In this document: positions 10,757 through 19,704 of the stretch, piece after piece
Layout: each line of letters opens with the position of its first letter
Numbering within the stretch: the stretch's first letter is position 1
Assembly: GCF_003605405.2 (NCBI RefSeq)
Contig: NZ_QYTW02000028.1
Location: forward strand, 1 to 64,000
DNA from: Siminovitchia terrae
Lineage (GTDB): Bacteria; Bacillota; Bacilli; Bacillales; Bacillaceae_C
Direction: 5' to 3'
DNA length: 64,000 nt
Position numbers and translations under genes: made by a program
Notes under the pieces: generated by a model
Told to the model about the DNA's origin: nothing
What the model saw: only the letters and a program-made list of their open reading frames with translations
Databases searched by the model: none

Positions 10757-11531
10757 GCAGAAATCTATTCACTGGGATTATGAAAATAATGAATTTAGGA
10801 ACAGGAAGGCCACAATCAATCAGGCAGACTTGAGTGCTCTGCAATGGGCTAGCGACTATTCAAAAGAACACAATGCTTCTATTGATGTATACATTTTGGC
10901 AGAGGAAGAGTGCAATGAAACTTTAAAAGGCAAATTGGAAAAATTTCCGTTGGAAACATGTACCCATTTTCCAACAAGCGGAAATGAGCAGGAGGACGCC
11001 CGCTATCTTGCAACCTTTATCGACCAAAGCATGTATGACTTGGTTCTCTGCGGTGATGAAACCGAAGATGAACACAATTCATGTTTGCTTCCGCTGTTGG
11101 GATATTCTCTTGGCATGGATGTTTTGACCTCTGTACACCAAATTAAAGTGAAGGGGTCACAACGACTGCTTGCTCACCGTAAAGAGGAAAGAGGCGCGAC
11201 GCAAATATTCAATATCAAACTTCCAGCTGCCTTGTCTCTTAAAACGCAAATCAGTAGGTTGAGATACAGTAGAAAACCAAAATATGAAATAAATATTGTT
11301 AAAGAGGAACGAGTTGAAGAAACAATCAGATCGAATAGAAGGATTGGCGCGCCTGAACCCATTATTACTCTCGGACATGTGCCTACGGATGAGAACCCTT
11401 TGAATCGTTTAATACATGTAATGGGATTTTCAAAAAACAGTGATGCCGGTTTGTCGCAGCAAACAAAGGCATTAACAGAGGAGCATCTTCATTTCACAGC
11501 AGAGCGACTGATGAAATGGCTAAAGGAGTAG
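10722..11531 (+). CDS. etfB: electron transfer flavoprotein, beta subunit
   Basis: A 269-residue FixA/EtfB-type protein. Start is GTG 10722, reading MRILVIVRQVYE. The nucleotide-binding fold region contains YDLVLCGDETEDEHNSCLLP and LGMDVLTSV, followed by the typical PAALSLKTQISRLRY. The alpha-before-beta order and the 35-bp overlap suggest tight coupling. Together they form a dedicated ETF distinct from any housekeeping fatty-acid ETF. Confidence 0.9.
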   Translation: MRILVIVRQVYEQKSIHWDYENNEFRNRKATINQADLSALQWASDYSKEHNASIDVYILAEEECNETLKGKLEKFPLETCTHFPTSGNEQEDARYLATFIDQSMYDLVLCGDETEDEHNSCLLPLLGYSLGMDVLTSVHQIKVKGSQRLLAHRKEERGATQIFNIKLPAALSLKTQISRLRYSRKPKYEINIVKEERVEETIRSNRRIGAPEPIITLGHVPTDENPLNRLIHVMGFSKNSDAGLSQQTKALTEEHLHFTAERLMKWLKE

Positions 11532-11537
11532 GACGAA

Positions 11538-12782
11538 ATGGAAATAAGAAGAGATACCTTTTGGAATATTTCATCAGATATGCAAATTTGGTTTTATATC
11601 CTTGCTGGTGTCGCAAGTGTCATTTTTTTCTACGGATTTTATCGTAGATACAGACTTTGGAATAGAGGGCGGAAAGAAAAGATTCAGTGGAAAAATATAA
11701 AAGAGAACTTTGGGTATTTTTCACATCTTGTCATCAGGCAAACAAAATTAAAAAAAGACAAAGTAGCCGGAGCGATGCATAAAATGATCGCCTACGGTTT
11801 TACGGCTCTATTTATCGGTACAGTCCTTGTTTTTATCGACGAAGACTTCAGAATTCCCATTTTGCAAGGGAAGTTTTATTTGATCTATGAACTGGTTCTG
11901 GATATTTTCGGCCTGGTATTCATGGTGGGGATTGTTGCTTTGCTTTTCATTAGGGGAGGAAAGTTCAGAAAGAGAATGCTGCAAAGTAAAATGGATTACC
12001 TGTTCCTCATTTTATTCATTTTGATTGGAATCGGCGGCTATATAGCGGAAGGAATCCGCTTGAGTGAGACGAATATCCATTACGCTCATTGGTCACCTGT
12101 TGGATATGTATTAAGCCATCTATTTTCAGGGAGCCGGTTGTTTAATGGAGATACGTATTTGTTCTGGTGGCTTTCTCATAGTTTATTTGCATTTGTTTTA
12201 ATTGCCATTATTCCCTTTACAAAACTGCTGCATGTGATTACGGCGCCGTTGAATATTTTGATTTCACCTGTAAAGCGGACAGGTGATTTTGATGCGGTAG
12301 TGCTAATGAAGGATGATCAAAAGGACCGGATCGATGTTAGACATATTTATGATTTTACAAACTTGCAGCTTTTAAGCATAGATGCCTGTACGGAGTGCGG
12401 CAGGTGCGATCATGTATGTCCGGCCAAATTAAGCGGAAAGGATTTGGCACCAAGAAACATCATTATGAAAATTCGTGATAACATGCTTGAAAATAAGGTG
12501 ATTTCCTCATTTATCTCAACAGAGGAATTAAAGCAATGCACAAACTGCAGCGCTTGTGTCGAAGCCTGTCCGGTATCGATTAATCACGTTGATTTGATAC
12601 TTGCCATGCGCAGAGGAGCTTTGCCGGAAGAATTGTTAAACCCGCATGCGGAAGAGGCGCTTGTACATTTAGAACATGATGAAAATATCTGGGGATCCCC
12701 ATGGTCTGAAAGGGAAGATTGGACGAAGGGTCTTAATATTCCAGTCTTAAGAAATGCTGAAAAAACATCAAGGGAGGCATAA
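11538..12782 (+). CDS. membrane 4Fe-4S protein (DgcB N-terminal type)
   Basis: A 414-residue protein. The first ~250 residues hold about five membrane helices of the nitrate-reductase gamma / heme-b type, with His residues in the helices. Two ferredoxin motifs follow: CTECGRCDHVCP and CTNCSACVEACP. The arrangement matches the first half of DgcB-like and heterodisulfide-reductase-like proteins that link ETF to quinone. The second half of such proteins (the CCG domains) is encoded separately by the next gene. It begins 6 bp after etfB. Confidence 0.87.
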   Translation: MEIRRDTFWNISSDMQIWFYILAGVASVIFFYGFYRRYRLWNRGRKEKIQWKNIKENFGYFSHLVIRQTKLKKDKVAGAMHKMIAYGFTALFIGTVLVFIDEDFRIPILQGKFYLIYELVLDIFGLVFMVGIVALLFIRGGKFRKRMLQSKMDYLFLILFILIGIGGYIAEGIRLSETNIHYAHWSPVGYVLSHLFSGSRLFNGDTYLFWWLSHSLFAFVLIAIIPFTKLLHVITAPLNILISPVKRTGDFDAVVLMKDDQKDRIDVRHIYDFTNLQLLSIDACTECGRCDHVCPAKLSGKDLAPRNIIMKIRDNMLENKVISSFISTEELKQCTNCSACVEACPVSINHVDLILAMRRGALPEELLNPHAEEALVHLEHDENIWGSPWSEREDWTKGLNIPVLRNAEKTSREA

Positions 12783-12786
12783 CAAC

Positions 12787-13524
12787 ATGGAAGTTTTATT
12801 TTGGGTAGGGTGTGCAGCTGCTTACGACTCGCGGCTCAAAAGAATTGCTGCCGCATTTGCAGATATTATGAATAAAGCAGGAGTCAGCTTCGCTATTTTG
12901 GGTAACGAAGAACGATGTACCGGAGATATTGCCAGAAGAATGGGCGATGAAGACCTGTATGAAAATCTCGCAAGAACAAATATAGAAACATTGAATAGAC
13001 AAGGTGTGACATCCATCGTCACTACCTGTCCTCACTGTTTCAATATGTTCAAAAATGAATATCCAAAGCTGGGCGGAATCTTTGAAGTCGAACATTATAC
13101 TACATTCATTTATAAGCTTATTGACACCGGAAGATTAAAAGTTCCTAAAATCGAAAAGAAAGAAATCATTACTTATCATGATCCGTGCTACCTCGGAAGA
13201 CAAAACGGTATTTTTGAAGAGCCGAGAAGTATTCTAGAAATTCTTGGATATGAAATAAAAGAAATGGAACATACGAAAGAAAAGTCTTTTTGCTGCGGAG
13301 CAGGCGGCGGAATGATGTTCCAAGATGTGAACAAGGGTGAAAGAATTAATAATATCAGAGCAAAGGAAGCTGTATCGACTGGGGCATCGACGACTGCAAC
13401 AGGCTGCCCGTTTTGCCTCGTCATGATGGAAGAAGCGATTGGCGCCATCAATCAAAAGGATGGGACAAATTATTTTACACGTGATATTGCGGAAATCGTT
13501 AATGAGTTAACAGAAGGGAGATAG
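12787..13524 (+). CDS. CCG-domain Fe-S oxidoreductase subunit
   Basis: A 245-residue protein with the CCG domains of heterodisulfide reductase subunit B, GlcF and DgcB: CPHCFNMFKNEYP, HDPCYLGRQ, FCCGAGGGMMF and GCPFCLVMM. The start is ATG 12787, behind AGGGAGGC; an upstream in-frame start overlaps the previous gene. It probably partners the preceding membrane protein, together equalling one DgcB-like quinone reductase. Confidence 0.87.
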   Translation: MEVLFWVGCAAAYDSRLKRIAAAFADIMNKAGVSFAILGNEERCTGDIARRMGDEDLYENLARTNIETLNRQGVTSIVTTCPHCFNMFKNEYPKLGGIFEVEHYTTFIYKLIDTGRLKVPKIEKKEIITYHDPCYLGRQNGIFEEPRSILEILGYEIKEMEHTKEKSFCCGAGGGMMFQDVNKGERINNIRAKEAVSTGASTTATGCPFCLVMMEEAIGAINQKDGTNYFTRDIAEIVNELTEGR

Positions 13525-13530
13525 CGTGAA

Positions 13531-15480
13531 ATGTCGACGTTCAAATATTTGTTTACCCCCCAGAAAATAGGTGCCACCACGGTAAAAAACCGCATTTTCA
13601 GTACAGGGCATATGACAACATATGTAGAAAATGGACTGCCGACAAAGCAGTTAATTGCTTATCACCGGGAGCGCGCAAAAGGCGGTGCAGGGCTTGTGAT
13701 CGTTGAGGCGAATGCGGTACACCCGTCCGCAGCTTTTACTTCAAATACTCTGAGTGCGTACACAGACGAAATTATTCCTCATTACAGAAGTATGGGAGAA
13801 GCAGTACATGAATTCGGCTGCAAGATGTTCGTCCAACTGTTCCATCCGGGCAGAGAGGTGTTCCCTTCCGGCACTTCCGTGGCAGTAGCACCCTCGATGG
13901 TTCCGACTGACCGTTTCGGGGTAATGCCGAAAGCTTTGGAAAAAGATGAAATCAAAGATATTGTCAAGGGTTATGCGGAAACAGCACTTCGTGTTAAAAA
14001 GGGAGGGCTTGATGGAGCCGAAATTGTTGCTTCTCACGGCTATTTAGCAAGTCAATTTTGGTCTCCTCGATTAAACCTGAGGGATGATGAGTATGGAGGA
14101 TCGTTTGAGAATCGCCTTCGCTTCCTAACTGAAGTGATTGATGCAATTCGGAAGAAAGTAGGACCTGATTTTACTGTAGGACTTCGTCTGAGTGTGGATG
14201 ATTTCGAAAGAGAAGGATCGACCTTCGATGAAGTTGTAGATATTCTAAAATATATTGACAATGATATCGGCGGGTTGGATTATTTCAATTTAATAGGCGG
14301 AAGCTCGGCTACTCTTGCAAGCTCTGTATTCATCGTTCCTCCTGCAACGATTCCTCCTGCACACTTTGCCCCTCATGCGGCAAAAATACGTGAGGCTGTT
14401 TCCATACCTGTTATGGTTGGTTCGAGAATCAATGATCCGGTGATTGGAGAAAAAATATTGGCAAGCGGTCAGGCGGATATGGTAGCGATGACAAGAGCCA
14501 TGATTTGTGATCCACATATGCCGAATAAGGCTTTGCGTGAGGAGTTTGATCGGATCCGCGTTTGTATCGGGTGTAATCAGGCATGTATCGGCCATATGCA
14601 TGACAACATCCCAATCAGTTGCCTGCAGAATCCTGTCACAGGGCGTGAAATTCAGTACTCGGTAATAGCTAAAGCAGATCAGAGGAAAAAAATAGTTGTG
14701 GTAGGTGGTGGTCCTGCTGGAATGAAAGCAGCTGTCATCGCGGCTGAGAGAGGGCATCATGTCTCCTTATACGAAAAGAGCGGTGAATTGGGAGGCCAAG
14801 TAAAGCTTGCCAGAAAAATTCCAACTAGAGAGGAGTTTGGCGAACTGGTACCTAATCTGAAACGAGAACTTGACTATTATCGGGTGAATGTGGTATTGAA
14901 TAAAGAAGTGACTAGCGAACTTTTACAAGAGGAACAGCCTGATGAAATTATCTTAGCTGTAGGTGGAAAACCATTCTACCCGAATGCGGAAGGTCTAGAA
15001 TCTTCGCATGTGCTCAATACATGGGAAGTTTTGGAAGGTACGGACCAAATCAGCCGAAAAGTTGTCATTGCTGACTGGAAAGGTGATATGCCTGGCATTG
15101 GTGTTGCCCTTTATCTGGCTGAAAAAGGGCACGAAGTCGAGTTGGTCACAAACTCAGTCCATGCAGGTTTTTCCTTGCAGCAGTATGTTAGAGATATGCT
15201 TCTTGGACGTTTGGCAATGAAAGGTGTAATGGTAACTCCTCAACATAAGCTTTTGAAAGCCGAACCGGGCAAGGCCATTTTCGAAAACATATATACGGCG
15301 CAAAAACTTGAGAGGGAAGCCGATACGCTGGTCCTTGCGTATGGACATATCCAGGAAGCAGACTTATACAACGATTTGAAAGAAAAATTTACAAATGTGA
15401 AAAGAATTGGCGATTGCATGGTTCCCCGCACAGTGGAAGAAGCGATACTGGAAGGGTTTGAATATGCGGCAAGCCTATAG
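13531..15480 (+). CDS. FMN/FAD/4Fe-4S oxidoreductase of the DgcA/StcD demethylase family
   Basis: 649 residues. The N-terminal old-yellow-enzyme barrel (about 1-370) reads FSTGHMTTYVENGLPT, then FVQLFHPGRE and VASHGYLASQFWSPRLNLR. A 4Fe-4S site follows, CIGCNQACIG...CLQNP, then an FAD/NAD domain starting IVVVGGGPAGMKAA. The layout is shared by trimethylamine dehydrogenase, 2,4-dienoyl-CoA reductase, dimethylglycine demethylase DgcA and N-methylproline demethylase StcD. Linkage to a dedicated ETF and DgcB-like genes favours an N-demethylase rather than dienoyl-CoA reductase. The substrate is inferred, not proven. Confidence 0.85.
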   Translation: MSTFKYLFTPQKIGATTVKNRIFSTGHMTTYVENGLPTKQLIAYHRERAKGGAGLVIVEANAVHPSAAFTSNTLSAYTDEIIPHYRSMGEAVHEFGCKMFVQLFHPGREVFPSGTSVAVAPSMVPTDRFGVMPKALEKDEIKDIVKGYAETALRVKKGGLDGAEIVASHGYLASQFWSPRLNLRDDEYGGSFENRLRFLTEVIDAIRKKVGPDFTVGLRLSVDDFEREGSTFDEVVDILKYIDNDIGGLDYFNLIGGSSATLASSVFIVPPATIPPAHFAPHAAKIREAVSIPVMVGSRINDPVIGEKILASGQADMVAMTRAMICDPHMPNKALREEFDRIRVCIGCNQACIGHMHDNIPISCLQNPVTGREIQYSVIAKADQRKKIVVVGGGPAGMKAAVIAAERGHHVSLYEKSGELGGQVKLARKIPTREEFGELVPNLKRELDYYRVNVVLNKEVTSELLQEEQPDEIILAVGGKPFYPNAEGLESSHVLNTWEVLEGTDQISRKVVIADWKGDMPGIGVALYLAEKGHEVELVTNSVHAGFSLQQYVRDMLLGRLAMKGVMVTPQHKLLKAEPGKAIFENIYTAQKLEREADTLVLAYGHIQEADLYNDLKEKFTNVKRIGDCMVPRTVEEAILEGFEYAASL

Positions 15481-15493
15481 AGGTGAGAGCTTT

Positions 15494-17275
15494 ATGACAG
15501 ATTATCCAGCTTCATTAATTCATAAAGAGATGCGGCTTGGAGAATTGAGAAAACTGGCTGATTCAGCCGGTTTTCCAGCTTTATTAATAAATCATGATAA
15601 AGAGAGCGTAGAGGGTGTCATTTCCGAGTTTGCTTATTGGCGGTCACTTGCCATATATGGAGAAGAGGCATTTGTGGATCTGAGTATCAATAAAAATTTT
15701 AAAATGGTCAATGAATTAGCTGAAATTCAAAATTCGGCTTTTTTTTCTGCCGAGTTTTTTATTGTCCCAGACTCTTCTGGAGGATTTTTTGTATACGAAA
15801 AAGACCAGTTAAAAAATGTCTGGTTGAAAGAACAGTTATATAGTACGGAAAGAATGAATGATCTATTAAAAGAAGAAATATATATTTTGCAGAAAAAGGT
15901 GGTAGAGCTTGAACAGGTTATCAATACATCATATGATGAGATATTTGTAACAGATGGTGAAGGCAAAGTTCTTTTGGTTTCTGATGCCTGTCAAAGGATG
16001 ACAGGTGTTCCTAAGGAAAGATTCTTAGGGGAAAATATTTATAATCTTGCAAAAGCAGGTTTAATCAATAATAGTGTCACCATTGATGTTTTAAAGAAAA
16101 AGAAAATGGTGTCCGCCAAACAGAGCTATCCGAATGGTGTTCAAGTAGTTGCAACTGGAATCCCCATTTTTGATCATGAGGGGAACATCTATCGTGTGAT
16201 TACAAATTCAAGAGATATTACAGAGTTGGTGCAGCTCAAAAATGAACTGGCAGAAGCAAAGTCCATTTTAAACGAAAGGTCAGCAGAGGATCTTGAGAGA
16301 GGGAAAGGTCCTTTGTTTACTCATAATGATGATATGCTGGCTTTGATTGATATGGCGAAGAAAGTAGCGGTGACAGAATCAACTATTCTTATTCAAGGTG
16401 AATCTGGAGTCGGAAAAGGCATACTTGCCAAAATAATCCATGAGGAAAGCTTAAGAAAGGATCGTTCTTTTGTATCAGTGAATTGCGGGGCCATCCCCTT
16501 GTCGCTGATAGAGTCAGAGCTGTTTGGATATGAATCAGGAGCATTTACAGGGGCGAAAACAAAAGGAAAGGCGGGGCTTGTGGAACTAGCGGATGGAGGG
16601 ACGCTTTTTCTTGATGAAGTGGGTGAACTCCCCCTAGAAATACAAGTCAAGCTCCTACACCTTGTCCAAGAAAAGACATTCAGACGAGTAGGCAGCAATC
16701 AATTAAGAAAAGTCAATATTCGTATTATATCGGCAACGAATAAAGATTTAAAGTCCATGATGGAAAAAGGCCTGTTCAGGGAGGATCTTTATTACCGACT
16801 CCATGTTGTTCCATTAAACATATTGCCGCTTAGAAAGCGTGTTGAAGACATTCCTTTTCTTCTCCAATTATTCTTGGAAGAGTTCAATGAAAAATATGAC
16901 CGCAATGTCATTATATCCGATGAATCGCTTGCTGCCCTCCGATCATATAGCTGGCCAGGGAATGTCAGGGAGCTTGAGAACATGGTGGAGCAGCTGGTCG
17001 TTACTGCCAGTACCGATATTGTTTTTTTGGATTGCCTGCCAGATCAAGTTAAAAGCGGGAACGGAAAGCCGCTTGTCGTCATGAAAGGAATCATTCCATT
17101 AAACGATGCAGTGGAAAGCGTTGAGAAACAATTATTAAACACCGCAATCGACAAATATAAAACTTCCAGAAAAATAGCAGCAGCTCTTAAAGTGAATCAG
17201 ACTACTGTGATCAGGAAACTGAAAAAATACGGATTAAGTACTACAGGCATACATCCATTTAGTGATCTTAAATAG
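15494..17275 (+). CDS. sigma-54-dependent transcriptional activator with PAS domain
   Basis: 593 residues from ATG 15494 (GAGGTGAG upstream). In order: an N-terminal sensory region (1-130), a coiled linker, a PAS domain (about 150-260), an AAA+ domain with Walker A GESGVGKG, the sigma-54 loop ESGAFTGA and Walker B GGTLFLDEVGELP, and a Fis-type HTH at the end (SRKIAAALKVNQTTVIRKLK). It is the last gene of the operon that starts with a sigma-54 promoter at 7921, so it most likely activates its own operon in response to substrate. Confidence 0.95.
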   Translation: MTDYPASLIHKEMRLGELRKLADSAGFPALLINHDKESVEGVISEFAYWRSLAIYGEEAFVDLSINKNFKMVNELAEIQNSAFFSAEFFIVPDSSGGFFVYEKDQLKNVWLKEQLYSTERMNDLLKEEIYILQKKVVELEQVINTSYDEIFVTDGEGKVLLVSDACQRMTGVPKERFLGENIYNLAKAGLINNSVTIDVLKKKKMVSAKQSYPNGVQVVATGIPIFDHEGNIYRVITNSRDITELVQLKNELAEAKSILNERSAEDLERGKGPLFTHNDDMLALIDMAKKVAVTESTILIQGESGVGKGILAKIIHEESLRKDRSFVSVNCGAIPLSLIESELFGYESGAFTGAKTKGKAGLVELADGGTLFLDEVGELPLEIQVKLLHLVQEKTFRRVGSNQLRKVNIRIISATNKDLKSMMEKGLFREDLYYRLHVVPLNILPLRKRVEDIPFLLQLFLEEFNEKYDRNVIISDESLAALRSYSWPGNVRELENMVEQLVVTASTDIVFLDCLPDQVKSGNGKPLVVMKGIIPLNDAVESVEKQLLNTAIDKYKTSRKIAAALKVNQTTVIRKLKKYGLSTTGIHPFSDLK

Positions 17276-17400
17276 CCTACCATATTTCTCTGGTAATCAA
17301 GCACCCTTATGCCGAATATAATAAAGTGAGCCAGAGTGGGTTTAAGGAACACAATTACATAACTGGGCGTATACTGTGTCTGAATGAGAGGTGAGAAGCT

Positions 17401-18345
17401 GTGGATGAGCCAATCAAGATGAAGAATAACGGTCAGATCAGTATAATGCTCAATATGCAGAAACGCGATCAGTCAAGGCGATTGGAAGGAAGACCGACTG
17501 TTTCTACTCCTTTGTCGAGCCAGCATGCGATATTAAAAGAAATTGAAGAGGAAATGAATGCTCTTGTAGGGATGCAGGATGTGAAAAAAACACTTAAAGA
17601 AGTTTATGCATGGATTTATATCAATAAGAAACGGGAAGCTGCCGGGCTCAAGACGAGCCCACAAGCGCTGCATATGATGTTCAAGGGAAATCCGGGAACT
17701 GGTAAAACGACAGTTGCTCGTCTGATTGGAAAGCTTTTTCAAAAAATGGGCGTCTTGCCAAAGGGGCATTTAATAGAAGCGGAAAGAGCCGATCTTGTTG
17801 GAGAGTATATCGGTCACACAGCTCAAAAAACTCGTGATTTGGTAAAAAAAGCGGCAGGTGGAATTTTATTTATAGATGAGGCTTATTCCCTCGGGCGCGG
17901 GGGAGAAAAAGACTTTGGTAAAGAGGCGATCGACACTCTTGTAAAACATATGGAAGACAAACAACATACATTCATATTAATATTGGCAGGATATTCCAAG
18001 GAGATGGACTATTTTTTGAGTTTGAATCCCGGGCTCCAGTCTCGTTTTCCATTGGTGTTTGAGTTTCCGGATTACACGGTGAATGAACTGATGGAAATAG
18101 CCGCCCGAATGTTAAAAGAAAAGCAATATGAACTGAGCCGGGAAGCCGGATCAAAATTAAAGGATCATCTGATCTATGTGAAAGCGCAAAAAAAACCTTC
18201 ATTTTCCAACGGAAGATATGTCCGGAATATGATTGAAAAAGCAGTGAGATCTCAGGCGATGAGGCTTTTGACGGAGCCCCATATTAACCGTAAAGATTTG
18301 ATGATGCTGCTCAGCAATGATTTTAAACTTAGCAAAAATACTTAG
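17401..18345 (+). CDS. spoVK: stage V sporulation protein K, AAA ATPase
   Basis: A 314-residue CbxX/CfxQ-type AAA ATPase, needed for spore maturation in B. subtilis. Walker A is GNPGTGKT and Walker B is GGILFIDEAYSL; the sensor region LQSRFPLVFEFPDY is present. The start is GTG 17401, and GAGAGGTGAG upstream supports it. It lies directly before hflX as in B. subtilis. About 125 bp separate it from the demethylase operon; I could not firmly read a sporulation promoter there. Confidence 0.93.
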   Translation: MDEPIKMKNNGQISIMLNMQKRDQSRRLEGRPTVSTPLSSQHAILKEIEEEMNALVGMQDVKKTLKEVYAWIYINKKREAAGLKTSPQALHMMFKGNPGTGKTTVARLIGKLFQKMGVLPKGHLIEAERADLVGEYIGHTAQKTRDLVKKAAGGILFIDEAYSLGRGGEKDFGKEAIDTLVKHMEDKQHTFILILAGYSKEMDYFLSLNPGLQSRFPLVFEFPDYTVNELMEIAARMLKEKQYELSREAGSKLKDHLIYVKAQKKPSFSNGRYVRNMIEKAVRSQAMRLLTEPHINRKDLMMLLSNDFKLSKNT

Positions 18346-18352
18346 CTTGAAA

Positions 18353-18378
18353 CCGCCTTCGGGCGGCTTTTCTTTTTT
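18353..18378 (+). terminator. terminator after spoVK
   Basis: CCGCC-TTCG-GGCGG followed by CTTTTCTTTTTT. Confidence 0.9.
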
Positions 18379-18435
18379 GAAATCAAACAACATTTGCTAT
18401 GATGAGAGAATAATGCAAAGAAAGCAGGGGATGTT

Positions 18436-19686
18436 GTGCCATCATCAGAGAAAGAAAAAGTGATCCTCGTTGGCTGTCAGTTGAATGACAACGATCAGAA
18501 ATTCCAATATAGTATGGATGAGCTTTCTTCGTTAACATCTACCGCCCGCGGAGAGGTCATTGCCCAAATTCAGCAAAAGCGGGAACGCCTGCACCCGGCG
18601 ACGTATATTGGCAAGGGTAAATTGGAAGAGCTGCATCAGCTTGAAAAAGAACTAGAGCCTGATTTGATCATTTTTAATGACGAACTAAGCCCGACTCAAT
18701 TGCGAAATTTGCAAAGTGTACTGTCAAGCAGGGTAATAGACCGTACACATTTAATTCTTGATATTTTTGCACAGCGTGCAAAATCAAAAGAAGGGATTCT
18801 ACAGGTCGAACTAGCCCAACTACAGTACTTACTGCCCCGGTTAGCGGGACAGGGGACGGCTCTTTCAAGACTTGGAGGCGGAATCGGTACAAGAGGGCCG
18901 GGGGAAACCCAGTTGGAAACGGACCGCCGCCATATCAGAAGACGGATCGATGATATCAAAAGCCAATTGCAGACGATTGTCAAACATCGCGAGAGGTATC
19001 GCAAAAGGCGAAAAAGGAATAACACTTTCCAAATTGCAATCGTCGGCTACACGAATGCTGGAAAATCCACATTGTTCAACCGGTTATCAATGGCAGAATC
19101 TTTTGAGGAAGATAAGCTATTTGCGACCCTTGATCCTATGACTAGAAGAGTCGTACTGCCAAGCGGTTATTCCGAATTGATAACAGATACCGTTGGATTT
19201 ATTCAGGATCTGCCTACGACCCTTATTGCCGCTTTCCGTTCCACTCTGGAAGAGGTGAATGAAGCAAATCTTCTGATTCATGTCGTTGACAGCTCCAATC
19301 CAGATTATTTCAGCCATGAAAGGACAGTAAATGAGTTGCTAAAGGAGCTGGATATGGAGCATCTCCCGCAGTTGCTCGTGTATAATAAAGCGGACGAAGT
19401 ACGTTCTGATTTCGTTCCAAGCTCTGGAGAAATAATGTTGATCAGTGCATTTGATGAAGAAGACAGAAACCGATTAAAGAAAAAAATCGAAGACATGTCT
19501 ATTGCTTCCATGGAGTATTATCACGTAATTGTCCCTTCTGATGAAGGCCGTCTACTCTCGGTTTTAAAAAGCGAAACTATTTTACGTGAGCTCGTTTTTC
19601 TTGAAGAGAAGCAGGCCTACAGATGTAAGGGTTATGTTCTTCCAAATCACCCAATTATCGGGTCTTTAAAATTATTTGAAATTTGA
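18436..19686 (+). CDS. hflX: ribosome-associated GTPase HflX
   Basis: A 416-residue GTPase that splits or rescues stalled ribosomes. The N-terminal HflX domain has HPATYIGKGK and FNDELSPTQLRNL. The middle part has the glycine-rich GGGIGTRGPGETQLE. The G domain has G1 GYTNAGKST, G3 DTVGFIQDLP and G4 NKAD. The start is GTG 18436 with CAGGGG upstream. Confidence 0.96.
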   Translation: MPSSEKEKVILVGCQLNDNDQKFQYSMDELSSLTSTARGEVIAQIQQKRERLHPATYIGKGKLEELHQLEKELEPDLIIFNDELSPTQLRNLQSVLSSRVIDRTHLILDIFAQRAKSKEGILQVELAQLQYLLPRLAGQGTALSRLGGGIGTRGPGETQLETDRRHIRRRIDDIKSQLQTIVKHRERYRKRRKRNNTFQIAIVGYTNAGKSTLFNRLSMAESFEEDKLFATLDPMTRRVVLPSGYSELITDTVGFIQDLPTTLIAAFRSTLEEVNEANLLIHVVDSSNPDYFSHERTVNELLKELDMEHLPQLLVYNKADEVRSDFVPSSGEIMLISAFDEEDRNRLKKKIEDMSIASMEYYHVIVPSDEGRLLSVLKSETILRELVFLEEKQAYRCKGYVLPNHPIIGSLKLFEI

Positions 19687-19704
19687 AGGGGTATTGAAAG
19701 CAAA

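Noticed and set aside
13531-15480. Calling the 649-residue flavoenzyme 2,4-dienoyl-CoA reductase (FadH)
   Set aside because: Domain layout allows it, but the dedicated ETF, split DgcB-like Fe-S proteins and sodium symporter fit an N-demethylase better. No beta-oxidation gene is nearby.
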